From Kiritimatiellia bacterium (GTDB lineage Bacteria; Verrucomicrobiota; Kiritimatiellia; RFP12; UBA1067), in contig JAEDKA010000085.1 in assembly GCA_016296065.1 (NCBI GenBank), positions 1 to 6,808 on the forward strand: a DNA stretch of 6,808 nt, read 5' to 3'. The notes beneath the pieces are model-generated. The model saw nothing but the letters and a program-made list of their open reading frames with translations. It was not told where the DNA came from and made no database searches. Below are positions 1 through 6,285 of this stretch, piece after piece. A program made the translations under genes and the position numbers. Positions within the stretch are counted from its first letter, which is position 1. The number at the start of each line of letters is the position of its first letter.

Positions 1-45
1 AAATGATGCGCCCGGCGCGGCTAAGCCGTGACGGGCGCATCATTT
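1..45. repeat. Long inverted repeat with nested hairpin, possible terminator of an upstream gene
   Basis: The left arm AAATGATGCGCCCG (1-14) is the exact reverse complement of 32-45. The 17-nt interior contains a second small stem, CGGC (18-21) with GCCG (25-28). The left arm begins at the first base of the window, so the stem may continue outside it. As RNA this would be a very stable stem-loop, and its position ahead of a promoter fits a terminator for a gene to the left. It lacks a classical U-run after a GC-rich stem. Its plan (long outer stem, 4-bp inner hairpin, GATGCG/CGCATC in the arms) is shared with the repeat at 6043-6105. Confidence 0.7.
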
Positions 46-71
46 GGAATCCTTGCCTCTCGCTCTACAGC

Positions 72-106
72 TGAGCAATAGGATTTTTTTTTGGTATAAT
101 ATAGCC
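72..106 (+). promoter_or_regulatory. Extended -10 promoter of the Ig/InlB repeat protein gene, predicted leaderless
   Basis: A perfect -10 hexamer TATAAT lies at 95-100, preceded by TGG (92-94), which gives the extended -10 pattern TGnTATAAT. Counting T100 as -7 puts +1 at A107, the first base of the ATG. The best-spaced -35 candidate, TGAGCA at 72-77 (17-bp spacer), matches TTGACA at only three positions. A run of nine T (84-92) fills much of the spacer and runs into the TGG. No Shine-Dalgarno sequence is visible upstream of the ATG. The sequence match is strong; leaderless initiation is inferred from spacing. Confidence 0.75.
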
Positions 107-3100
107 ATGAAAACGAAATTCCTCCGCTTCTGCGGCGCGATCGCGTCCGCAATTTCGCTCATTGCCGTGTCGGCGTCAGACGCTTCGGCGGAATCGGCTG
201 CGTTCGTCTCGGGCGAGATTGCCCCCGAATACGCCACGGGCGAGGAGATAGCTCCGGTCGTGCTCTCTGTCGGCGGGCAGGCTCCGCTGACCGTGAGGGC
301 GTCGGGGCTTCCGTCCGGGCTCAAGTTCACCGCGAAGGCGCTATCCGTGAAAGCGACAAGGACGACGCCCGCCCGCGAATACGAGGCGAACACGATCTAC
401 GGAATTCCGACGAGAAGCGGAATCTACAACGCGACCGTCTCCGTGACGGCGGCGGACAAGTCGAAGGCGACGGAGGTGTTCAAGTTCGTAATTCGCAGGG
501 AAGGAGAAAAGGTGATCGACCTCGTTGCGGGGACCGAGGGATGCAAGGTCTCCGGGGCGGGCGTATACCTTCCCGGGAAGAAGATTTCGCTGAGGGCGAC
601 GGCGGCGCGCGGATACGTCTTCGCCGGATGGTACTTGGACGAGTCGTATTCGCAGCCGATCGACGGAAGCGTCGACTTCCGCACTGCGTCGTATCCGTAC
701 GTCGTCGAAGGCTCCGACGCGACTTTCTATGCGAAGTTCATCCCGACGACCGACGACTGGGCGACGGTCGACGCGACTGCCGAGGCCGAGTACGCGACTG
801 GGTCGGAGATCATTCCGATTTCGGTGGCGGCGGACGGAGGGAGCCTTCCGGCGGCGAAGGTAACGGGGCTGCCGTCGGGACTCAAGTTCACCGCGAAGGC
901 GCTTTCCGTCAGGGCGACAAAGACGACGCCAGCTCGCGAGTACGCGGCGAACACGATATACGGCACGCCGACGAAGAGCGGAATCTACAACGCGACGGTG
1001 ACAGTCACGACAGCAGGCAAGGCGAAGGCGGAGAAGGTCCTTAAATTCATAGTCCGCAAGGAGGGGGAGGTCGTCCTTGACGCCGTCACCTCCGCTCCGG
1101 GATGCAAGGCCTCCGGCGCCGGCGTGTACGCGGCAGGCAAGAAGGTGTCGATGAGGGCCACTGCCGCGCGCGGGTACGTCTTCGCCGGATGGTACGCCGA
1201 CTCGGGGTTCTCTGTTCCGGCCGAGACGCCGGTTGATTTCCGCACGGCCTCTATGTCTTACATCGCCCCGGAGTCCGACACGACGCTGTACGCGAAGTTC
1301 GTGGAGTCTTCCGAGGACGGCTCCATCGTGATCGACACTGCGGACTCGTATGCGTATTCCGACGCCGTTGGCCTCAAGATCGGCGTCGAGTCGACGAGCC
1401 TTCCGAAGGTAACGCTTTCGACTCTTCCCGCGGGCCTCAAGTTCGATGCGGCGACGCTGACGATCAAGAAGGGCTCGGCGACTGTTCCGAAGCCCGGAAC
1501 CTATCCGGTGACGGTAAAGGCTACGAACGCGACGGTGAAGAAGGCGGTGACGAAGACGTTTTCGATCGTCGTGGACAACTTCACGGACGCCAACGGGCTC
1601 TTCGTCGGCGGAATCGCCAACGGTCCCGGCGAGAAGTACGTCGCGACCGTCGGAGTGGAGGGAGGCAACCTGCCGTCGCTTGAGCTTCTGGACGAGACGA
1701 TGAAGCTGAAGGTGTCCGGACTGCCCTCAGGCATGACGTACAACGCGTCCGAGAAGCGCATCGCCGGCGCGCCGTCGAAGGCTGGGACTTTCACCGTGAC
1801 GCTCACGGTCGGGACGGCGGTCTCGACGTTCACGCTCGTCGTTGAGCCGCTTCCGGCGTGGCTCGTCGGCGACTTCGGATTCGAGCTCGACATCACCGAC
1901 GGAAGCGGAGCGACGAACCGCGTCACTTGGCAGGACATGACGGTGACGTCCGCCGGAAAAGTGAGCGGCAGGGGCAGGTGCTTTGCGCTCGCTAAGCCTG
2001 GCGACTGGACCGATGCATGGCTCGGCAGCTGGACCGGACGCATCGTCTCCCGTTCAGGCGAGGGGAACTCCCTCAAGTTCGTCATCCGCCGCGAGGTCGT
2101 GGCGAAGTCCGGTGACGCGACCGTTACATACGTGCTCAACCTCGAGGCGAAGCCAGAAGTCCTTGGCGATGCCACTGTGGCGTCGATCTCTGGAGCGCTC
2201 GAGCCCATCGACCACGGTATCACCGGCGGCGATGACGACGACATTGGCGCCGCAGTGGCCAATGGCGGCGCGAACGTCTGGACGAAAGCCGCGGGCACCT
2301 CCGTCGCGCCGGCGTTCGAGTCCGGCCTGGCGATCGACCTGGACATCGCGGCTCCGCAGGCGAGGGTCTGGGATGAGAACGCGACGTTCGAATACGAGGG
2401 CACGCTGCATCTCGCGTTCGGGAAGTCCGGGATCGTCACGTACTACTACGTATCGCCGGAGGACGGATCCGTCTCCGGGACTGGCTCGGCGACGCCCGTG
2501 CTCTCCAGCCAGACTGGCGGATCTGGCGGTGGAATCATCGGCGGCGGAATCATCGGCGGTGGCGATGCGCCCAAGCCCGCAGGCAACGTCTGGCATTTCC
2601 CGGTCGTCTGCGCGCCGAAGGAGAGGACTCCGTTCGTCGCCATCGTGGAGATGAAGGCGTCCGCAGAGGAGAAGACCCTCTCCGCCGAAACGGTTGAGCT
2701 CTCCGTGCTGAAGATATGCGCCCGCGAGCGCGATCCGTACTGCGGCTGGGCCGCGGGTACGTTCTACGGATACCACCTGCTGCACAACTTCGACAACGGC
2801 GGCGCTTCCGGATACCACAGGCTCGTGAAGCTGACGCTGGAGAAGGCGGGCGGGATGACCATGTACGAGGTCGGCCTCGCCGGAACCGAGAGGACGACGC
2901 AGTACTACATGACGACCAATACGGTGGAGGCCGACGGCGCGCGGATGGAGTTCAACGCGTCCTACAGCACCACCAAGACTTCGTATGGGAACGGCACGTC
3001 GGTTGTCTCGAGGATGTGGGAGTCGCTCAGCAACGCGGTGGAGCGCGCGGAGCTAGACGGGCTCGCGGTGGGAGTGCTCGAGGGAGACGGCAGGGGGCAG

Positions 3101-3637
3101 CTCGAGGGCCAGCACACCTTCGACTCGCACATATGCCTCGTGAAGTCTCCGTGGGCCGCGGACCGTGCGGACGGCATCGAGCTTGAGTTCGCCGACACGA
3201 ACACGACCGTGGCCTGCGTGCTGCAGCTTAACGCGGCCGGACTCGACGTCGGCTATTCGTCCGTCACTGCCACGCTCAACGTCGCGTCCAACGGAGTCGT
3301 CGACGTGCGCTTCGTTCCGGCAGGCGACGCGACGCTTCCGGGCGAGCTGTACGTGGACGCCGGGAACGGGACGCGCAGGAGGGTGCAGCCCCTCAAGTAC
3401 TGCTCGTCGCGGCTTGTTCCGTACGAATTCGACGGATCCGTCCTCAAGGCGTTCGTGGCGGTCAGCGGAGCGATAAAGGGCAGGAGCGGCGTCCCGAGCG
3501 AGGAGCACGGCGCGTTCTTCTCCGCCGTCGTGAACCTCGAGATCCCGGTTGACGGCGAGGGCAGGGCGAACATTCCCGGCGCGGAATGCTCGCTGCTCGA
3601 GGCGCCGGTGGTGTATCCCGTGTACGTGACGCAGTGA
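107..3637 (+). CDS. Secreted Ig-like / InlB-type repeat multidomain protein, 1176 aa
   Basis: I do not recognise a named gene; this is probably a large exported adhesin-like or cell-surface protein. Residues 1-28 form a signal peptide: basic MKTKFLR, hydrophobic core, ASA before E29. Residues 41-227 and 228-about 405 are tandem units of exactly 187 residues. Each has a putative-Ig (He_PIG-like) part with SGLPSGLKF/TGLPSGLKF and IYG-PT-SGIYNATV, then an InlB B-repeat-like part with ARGYVFAGWY and ending YAKF (208-211 and 395-398). A third Ig-like unit (about 414-490) lacks the InlB part; a fourth (about 494-581) carries SGLPSGMTY and AGTFTVTLTV. Beta-rich modules follow (about 585-703, 720-800, 879 onward and from about 1020), some with a G-F-G/G-T-F-Y-G-Y opening and an SAGKVSGR-type turn. 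A Gly/Ile linker lies near 803-821. There is no lipobox, LPxTG, PEP-CTERM, transmembrane helix or obvious type IX signal, so attachment is unexplained. The ATG at 107 is preferred because it starts a clean signal peptide and fits the promoter; the only upstream in-frame start is a TTG at 44 inside the hairpin arm. Confidence 0.9.
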   Translation: MKTKFLRFCGAIASAISLIAVSASDASAESAAFVSGEIAPEYATGEEIAPVVLSVGGQAPLTVRASGLPSGLKFTAKALSVKATRTTPAREYEANTIYGIPTRSGIYNATVSVTAADKSKATEVFKFVIRREGEKVIDLVAGTEGCKVSGAGVYLPGKKISLRATAARGYVFAGWYLDESYSQPIDGSVDFRTASYPYVVEGSDATFYAKFIPTTDDWATVDATAEAEYATGSEIIPISVAADGGSLPAAKVTGLPSGLKFTAKALSVRATKTTPAREYAANTIYGTPTKSGIYNATVTVTTAGKAKAEKVLKFIVRKEGEVVLDAVTSAPGCKASGAGVYAAGKKVSMRATAARGYVFAGWYADSGFSVPAETPVDFRTASMSYIAPESDTTLYAKFVESSEDGSIVIDTADSYAYSDAVGLKIGVESTSLPKVTLSTLPAGLKFDAATLTIKKGSATVPKPGTYPVTVKATNATVKKAVTKTFSIVVDNFTDANGLFVGGIANGPGEKYVATVGVEGGNLPSLELLDETMKLKVSGLPSGMTYNASEKRIAGAPSKAGTFTVTLTVGTAVSTFTLVVEPLPAWLVGDFGFELDITDGSGATNRVTWQDMTVTSAGKVSGRGRCFALAKPGDWTDAWLGSWTGRIVSRSGEGNSLKFVIRREVVAKSGDATVTYVLNLEAKPEVLGDATVASISGALEPIDHGITGGDDDDIGAAVANGGANVWTKAAGTSVAPAFESGLAIDLDIAAPQARVWDENATFEYEGTLHLAFGKSGIVTYYYVSPEDGSVSGTGSATPVLSSQTGGSGGGIIGGGIIGGGDAPKPAGNVWHFPVVCAPKERTPFVAIVEMKASAEEKTLSAETVELSVLKICARERDPYCGWAAGTFYGYHLLHNFDNGGASGYHRLVKLTLEKAGGMTMYEVGLAGTERTTQYYMTTNTVEADGARMEFNASYSTTKTSYGNGTSVVSRMWESLSNAVERAELDGLAVGVLEGDGRGQLEGQHTFDSHICLVKSPWAADRADGIELEFADTNTTVACVLQLNAAGLDVGYSSVTATLNVASNGVVDVRFVPAGDATLPGELYVDAGNGTRRRVQPLKYCSSRLVPYEFDGSVLKAFVAVSGAIKGRSGVPSEEHGAFFSAVVNLEIPVDGEGRANIPGAECSLLEAPVVYPVYVTQ
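227..1318 (+). repeat. Tandem in-gene duplication, 561-nt period (Ig + InlB unit)
   Basis: Two adjacent units begin at 227 (EYATGEE) and 788 (EYATGSE), a period of 561 nt or 187 codons with no net indel: YAKF starts at 728 and again at 1289. Several nucleotide blocks are identical between units, such as AGCGGAATCTACAACGCGAC (about 417-436 and 978-997) and TACGTCTTCGCCGGATGGTA (about 614 and 1175). This indicates duplication rather than only protein-level similarity. A third, degenerate, Ig-only copy starts near 1346, almost on the same period. Such repeats may recombine and change copy number. Confidence 0.85.
2525..2563 (+). repeat. 15-nt tandem repeat encoding a Gly/Ile-rich linker
   Basis: GGCGGTGGAATCATC (2525-2539) is followed by GGCGGCGGAATCATC (2540-2554) and a partial third copy GGCGGTGGC. 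It encodes GGGIIGGGIIGGG, about residues 807-819, between two beta-rich modules of the secreted repeat protein. The unit is a multiple of three, so slippage would lengthen or shorten the linker without a frameshift. It probably acts as a flexible spacer. Confidence 0.8.
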
Positions 3638-3642
3638 TCCCC

Positions 3643-3660
3643 GCGGTTTTCGCCGCTCTT
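3643..3660 (+). terminator. Weak hairpin after the first gene, doubtful terminator
   Basis: Six bases after the stop codon, GCGG (3643-3646) can pair with CCGC (3653-3656) around a TTTTCG loop, followed by TCTT. The stem is only 4 bp and the T-run is poor, so intrinsic termination would be weak. It is the only candidate between the two large genes. Confidence 0.25.
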
Positions 3661-3702
3661 ACAAAAGGGATGCACATGCGTTTACGAAAGGGATGTGCGT
3701 TT
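3659..3702 (+). promoter_or_regulatory. Imperfect tandem repeat at the second promoter, candidate operator or activator site
   Basis: The unit at 3661-3683 and the unit at 3684-3702 are adjacent imperfect copies. Both begin AC(A/G)AAAGGGATG and end TGCGTTT; the first has four extra bases (CACA) in between. Both are preceded by TT, giving TTACRAAAGGGATG. GCACAT (3672-3677) also pairs with ATGTGC (3693-3698). The second copy covers the place where a -35 box should be, and no good -35 is present. This fits a DNA-binding regulator acting at the promoter. The repeat is visible; the regulatory role is inferred. Confidence 0.5.
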
Positions 3703-3712
3703 GCCGCCGCTG

Positions 3713-3728
3713 TGCTATAATTGACGCA
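3713..3728 (+). promoter_or_regulatory. Extended -10 promoter of the glycoside-hydrolase-like gene
   Basis: TGCTATAAT at 3713-3721 is a perfect extended -10 element (TGn + TATAAT). Standard spacing puts the transcription start near A3728, giving a 24-nt leader before the ATG at 3752. The hexamer at 17-bp spacing (ATGTGC, 3693-3698) is a poor -35. The -10 design matches the first gene's promoter, which suggests a common sigma-70-type factor. A separate promoter here argues against one operon for the two genes. Confidence 0.75.
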
Positions 3729-3737
3729 AACAAAGAG

Positions 3738-3742
3738 AGGAG
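3738..3742 (+). promoter_or_regulatory. Shine-Dalgarno site fixing the start of the glycoside-hydrolase-like gene
   Basis: AGGAG at 3738-3742, within GAGAGGAG, ends nine bases before the ATG at 3752. The spacing is normal and supports that start even though the resulting N-terminus lacks positive charges. The first gene has no such site, so the two genes probably initiate translation differently. Confidence 0.8.
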
Positions 3743-3751
3743 CGACAGCAC

Positions 3752-6034
3752 ATGTTCTTATTTGCATCGATTATAGCCGCGGCGCTCACGCTGCCGCCGT
3801 TCGGCGAGGTAAAGGTGGTCGACGAGATCGACTGCACGAAGTCGGACCACCGGTTTGTCGACAGCCCCAAGGGCTCGAGCACGGTGGAGACGATCTTAGG
3901 CAGGCAGTGCCGCGTCCTTCCCGTCCAGGGCGGGAGGTCGTCTTACCTCAACTGGCGCATAGGCGAGGGCAAGGGGCTCAAGCCTAATGGCGCGTATGTC
4001 CTCGTGATTGAATATCCCGACGACAAGCCGCGAAGCTACTATGTACGCAACTACGGCAACAACTCGCGTCGCTCGTTCTACACTGGCGCGTCTACGGGAG
4101 ATGCGTATGAGGGGCCGATCGTCCACCACAAGCCGGAGTCCCTGAAGATTCCGCAGAGCGGAGCGTACGAAAAGTGGACAGCCCTCTCGATACTCAGCGA
4201 GAAGGCGTCCAACCTGCGCGACCTTGACGCGAAGAAGTCGGAGGCCGCCGGAGTGAAGCAGTTCCTCGACATCGCCACGGAGGGTTTCGACGTCGTCGTC
4301 GGACAGTACCGCCGCGAGTGGAACCCCGCCTCGGAGGGTGTCGCGGTGTCGAAGATTCAGCTCTGCGAGATAGTCGACGAGAAGGCGGCGTGGGCGAACG
4401 TCAACCTTCCGCCGGCGCCACTTCCGCGCCGCCACGTGTTCTGGCGAGAGGAGATGAGCGACGGACAGATGGACGCCCAGTGCAAGGGCAACGCGGGCGT
4501 CGACTGGTTCGAGCAGAAATGCAGGGCGATGAAGTTCTTCGGGCAGAACACGTTCTGCAAGGACCTCCTGGAGTTCGGGCACAACCAGCACTGGGACTGC
4601 AACTGGAAGCAGGGCAAGCCGGGCGGCAAGACGTGGAAGTGGATGTGGGGCACGAAGGGAGAGCTGGCGGACCTCTGGTCGAAGCTCGTTCCGATGGTCG
4701 TCGACAAGTACGGATTCGACATCCTCCCCTACTACGAGTACGCCGGCGCGTCGGGCGATCCGTCCGAGTCGCTCGGTCCGCAGAAGAGGGCGGAGCCGCT
4801 CGATATGGACAACAAGCCCGACAGGGCCACGAAGGGCGCAAACTACACGCACATCTGGTGGACTGACGGATCGCTCCGCGTCGACATCACCGATCCCGAC
4901 ACGATTGAGGAGCTCAAGTACGTCCTCGAGGGGACTATAATCCGCTATGCCGAGCAGGTGGAGAAGGGCGGCTTCGCCGGCGCCCTTATGCGTCCGAGGC
5001 CCGGACAGTGGGCAGTCGGCTTCTCCGACAAGACGCGCGAGAGGTTTGCGAAGGAGGCGAACGGAGGCAAGAGCGTCTCGCGCGACGACCTGAAGCGCGA
5101 CAAGGCGCTCTACGGACGCTACATCGCATGGTGGGGCGAAAAGCGCGCGAAGTTCATGGACGAGATTCGCAGGTACCTCGAGGAGAACGGAGTCAAGAAC
5201 GCGATCGCGATTCTCGAGAACGACGACAGCGAGACTGGACGCTTCCTCGCAGACGCTGACGGAATGGTCACTGACGATCCGGCCGCGTGGAAGGCGCGGC
5301 TGCCCGGCAAGAAGTTCACGGACATAAACGATCCGCGGCTCGTCAAGGACCATCTCTTCATGAAGTCGCTCAAGTCGCCGTCCGGCACATGGGGCCCGTG
5401 GGAATGGCAGCACGCCTCGCCCGCGTGCGATCCCGAGCACTACGCGAAGATGAAGAACGTCTGGATCGCGCTTCCGTTCCACGCGCTCTTCACGGTGACG
5501 GACCCCGCGTGCTTCTCCGCCTTCGGCAATGCTGACGGGACGGAGACGATCATCCGCCACTACGACCTCAACGAGGGAACGCTCGACGACCTCGGCTACG
5601 CGATGGCCGACTGGGAGCGCGCCGGAAGGGCGTGCATGCTCTCGGAGATAACTGCGGTCGCGAACGGCGATCCAGTGAACCTCGGCTACCTCATGGGCTC
5701 CAACTACACACGCGGCTTCCCTGGTCCGGTGCGGGAGTTCAACCAGAACTTCCTCGCGCTCCCGGCTGTGAAGTCTTCCGTCGTGAAGGGCGCTTGCTCC
5801 GATCCAGAAGTCGTTCTCCGCGAGATCGACTGCTCCGGTTTCGGCGTGAAGGCGAAGTACTACGCGCTTGTCCACACGGGGCTCACCGAGAAGCACGATG
5901 TCACCGTCCGGCTTCCGAAGGGGGCGAAGGGCTCCGTTGAGTTCCTTGCGTACGGCAGGACGCGCCCGCTGAAAAACGGAGCGCTCGAGTTCAGGAAGCT
6001 CAAGCCGCTGCAGCTCATCGCCATCAGGCGCTGA
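3752..6034 (+). CDS. Exported TIM-barrel glycoside-hydrolase-like protein, 760 aa, family unassigned
   Basis: This is probably a secreted or periplasmic carbohydrate-active enzyme; substrate and CAZy family cannot be named from sequence alone. The N-terminus (MFLFASIIAAALTLPPF) is hydrophobic and looks like an export signal, but has no Lys/Arg before the core. Residues about 22-216 are beta-rich (LKPNGAYVLVIEYPDD, YYVRNYGN, ending GVAVSKIQLCEI), like an N-terminal beta-sandwich. Residues about 228-665 read as a (beta/alpha)8 barrel of the GH10-like/GH42-like superfamily: ILPYYEYAG (E329), DPDTIEELKYVLEGTIIRYA, a GFSDKTRERF element (423-432) followed by WWGEKRAKFMDEIRRYL, then AIAILENDDSE (E489) and CMLSEITAVANGD (E632). 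E329, E489 and E632 sit at apparent strand ends and are candidate catalytic acids. Residues about 671-760 form a C-terminal beta-sandwich typical of such hydrolases (YYALVHTGLTEKHDVTVRLP). About a dozen cysteines are present. The gene has its own promoter and Shine-Dalgarno site and seems monocistronic. The TIM-barrel hydrolase call is fairly secure; enzymatic activity is inferred. Confidence 0.8.
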   Translation: MFLFASIIAAALTLPPFGEVKVVDEIDCTKSDHRFVDSPKGSSTVETILGRQCRVLPVQGGRSSYLNWRIGEGKGLKPNGAYVLVIEYPDDKPRSYYVRNYGNNSRRSFYTGASTGDAYEGPIVHHKPESLKIPQSGAYEKWTALSILSEKASNLRDLDAKKSEAAGVKQFLDIATEGFDVVVGQYRREWNPASEGVAVSKIQLCEIVDEKAAWANVNLPPAPLPRRHVFWREEMSDGQMDAQCKGNAGVDWFEQKCRAMKFFGQNTFCKDLLEFGHNQHWDCNWKQGKPGGKTWKWMWGTKGELADLWSKLVPMVVDKYGFDILPYYEYAGASGDPSESLGPQKRAEPLDMDNKPDRATKGANYTHIWWTDGSLRVDITDPDTIEELKYVLEGTIIRYAEQVEKGGFAGALMRPRPGQWAVGFSDKTRERFAKEANGGKSVSRDDLKRDKALYGRYIAWWGEKRAKFMDEIRRYLEENGVKNAIAILENDDSETGRFLADADGMVTDDPAAWKARLPGKKFTDINDPRLVKDHLFMKSLKSPSGTWGPWEWQHASPACDPEHYAKMKNVWIALPFHALFTVTDPACFSAFGNADGTETIIRHYDLNEGTLDDLGYAMADWERAGRACMLSEITAVANGDPVNLGYLMGSNYTRGFPGPVREFNQNFLALPAVKSSVVKGACSDPEVVLREIDCSGFGVKAKYYALVHTGLTEKHDVTVRLPKGAKGSVEFLAYGRTRPLKNGALEFRKLKPLQLIAIRR

Positions 6035-6042
6035 CAGTACGG

Positions 6043-6105
6043 CCAACGCATCAAAAATTCCTTCTCCCCGCTGACGCGGTGTAGAACGAATTTTTGATGC
6101 GTTGG
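6043..6105. repeat. Perfect 18-bp inverted repeat with nested hairpin after the hydrolase gene
   Basis: CCAACGCATCAAAAATTC (6043-6060) is the exact reverse complement of 6088-6105. The 27-nt interior holds a second stem, CCGC (6068-6071) with GCGG (6076-6079), around TGAC. It begins nine bases after the stop codon of the hydrolase gene. It could be a transcription terminator on either strand (the arms contain A5/T5), a 3'-end stabilising hairpin, or a dispersed palindromic element. The A/T run lies inside the stem rather than after it, so it is not a textbook terminator. Confidence 0.75.
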
Positions 6106-6160
6106 AAGTGTTTCAGCAGCCAACAACCAGCGATCAGCGCCCAATCCGGGCGGTCGAGGC

Positions 6161-6221
6161 GCGCATCTTGGACTTTCAGGAGGTGTCCAAGGCGCATTCA
6201 TCGGGCGCGCCCGTCCTTTTT
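6161..6221 (+). other. Structured non-coding stretch: bulged stem-loop, GC palindrome and T5
   Basis: GCGC (6161-6164), an AT bulge and CTTGGAC (6167-6173) pair with GTCCAAG (6185-6191) and GCGC (6192-6195), an 11-bp stem. The 11-nt loop TTTCAGGAGGT contains AGGAGG, a perfect Shine-Dalgarno core. A 12-nt palindrome CGGGCGCGCCCG (6202-6213) follows, then TCC and TTTTT (6217-6221), which resembles a short intrinsic terminator on the + strand. No start codon follows the AGGAGG at usable spacing and no open frame here looks like a protein. It could be the 3' part of a small RNA, a leader remnant or part of a mobile element. No promoter is visible upstream, so function is unknown. Confidence 0.4.
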
Positions 6222-6223
6222 GT

Positions 6224-6259
6224 GAACGCGCGGGCATCGAGCCCGCGCGGGTTCGATGC
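6224..6259. repeat. 26-nt near-perfect palindrome with an alternative overlapping stem
   Basis: Positions 6234-6246 pair with 6247-6259, from GCATCGA at one end to TCGATGC at the other across a CCCGCGCGGG core; the only non-Watson-Crick position is a G-T at 6241/6252. The left flank allows a competing hairpin: GCGCGGGC (6228-6235) with GCCCGCGC (6241-6248), plus GAAC (6224-6227) with GTTC (6251-6254). It lies 26 bases beyond the transposase stop codon, so it may belong to the insertion sequence end or end its transcript. No T-run follows on the - strand. Confidence 0.6.
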
Positions 6260-6285
6260 AGTCGCCTTGAAGTCTTCTTCCCGCC

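Noticed and set aside
61..77. tRNA D-arm-like sequence on the - strand (GCTCAGCTGTAGAGC)
   Set aside because: The following bases do not form an anticodon stem, and no T-arm or acceptor stem is found, so it is only a short GCTC/GAGC hairpin.
44..106. Upstream TTG start that would extend the first protein by 21 residues
   Set aside because: It lies within the arm of the long hairpin, has no Shine-Dalgarno site, would bury the signal peptide, and is upstream of the predicted transcription start.
1501..2818. Long - strand open frames (312 and 254 residues) and + strand alternative frames inside the repeat protein gene
   Set aside because: Low-complexity Ser/Pro/Arg-rich translations with no start signals; high-GC shadows of the real frame.
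3643..3751. Possible riboswitch or attenuator ahead of the hydrolase gene
   Set aside because: The predicted leader is only 24 nt and the repeats lie upstream of the transcription start, so regulation is more likely at the DNA level.
3896..6046. 716-residue open frame on the - strand opposite the hydrolase gene
   Set aside because: It is Arg/Leu/Val-rich with no recognisable domain, as expected for the antisense of a high-GC gene. The + strand gene has a promoter, Shine-Dalgarno site, signal peptide and coherent domains.
6240..6259. GGGTTCGATGC resembling a tRNA T-arm
   Set aside because: No anticodon arm or acceptor stem at proper distance; it is explained by the 26-nt palindrome.
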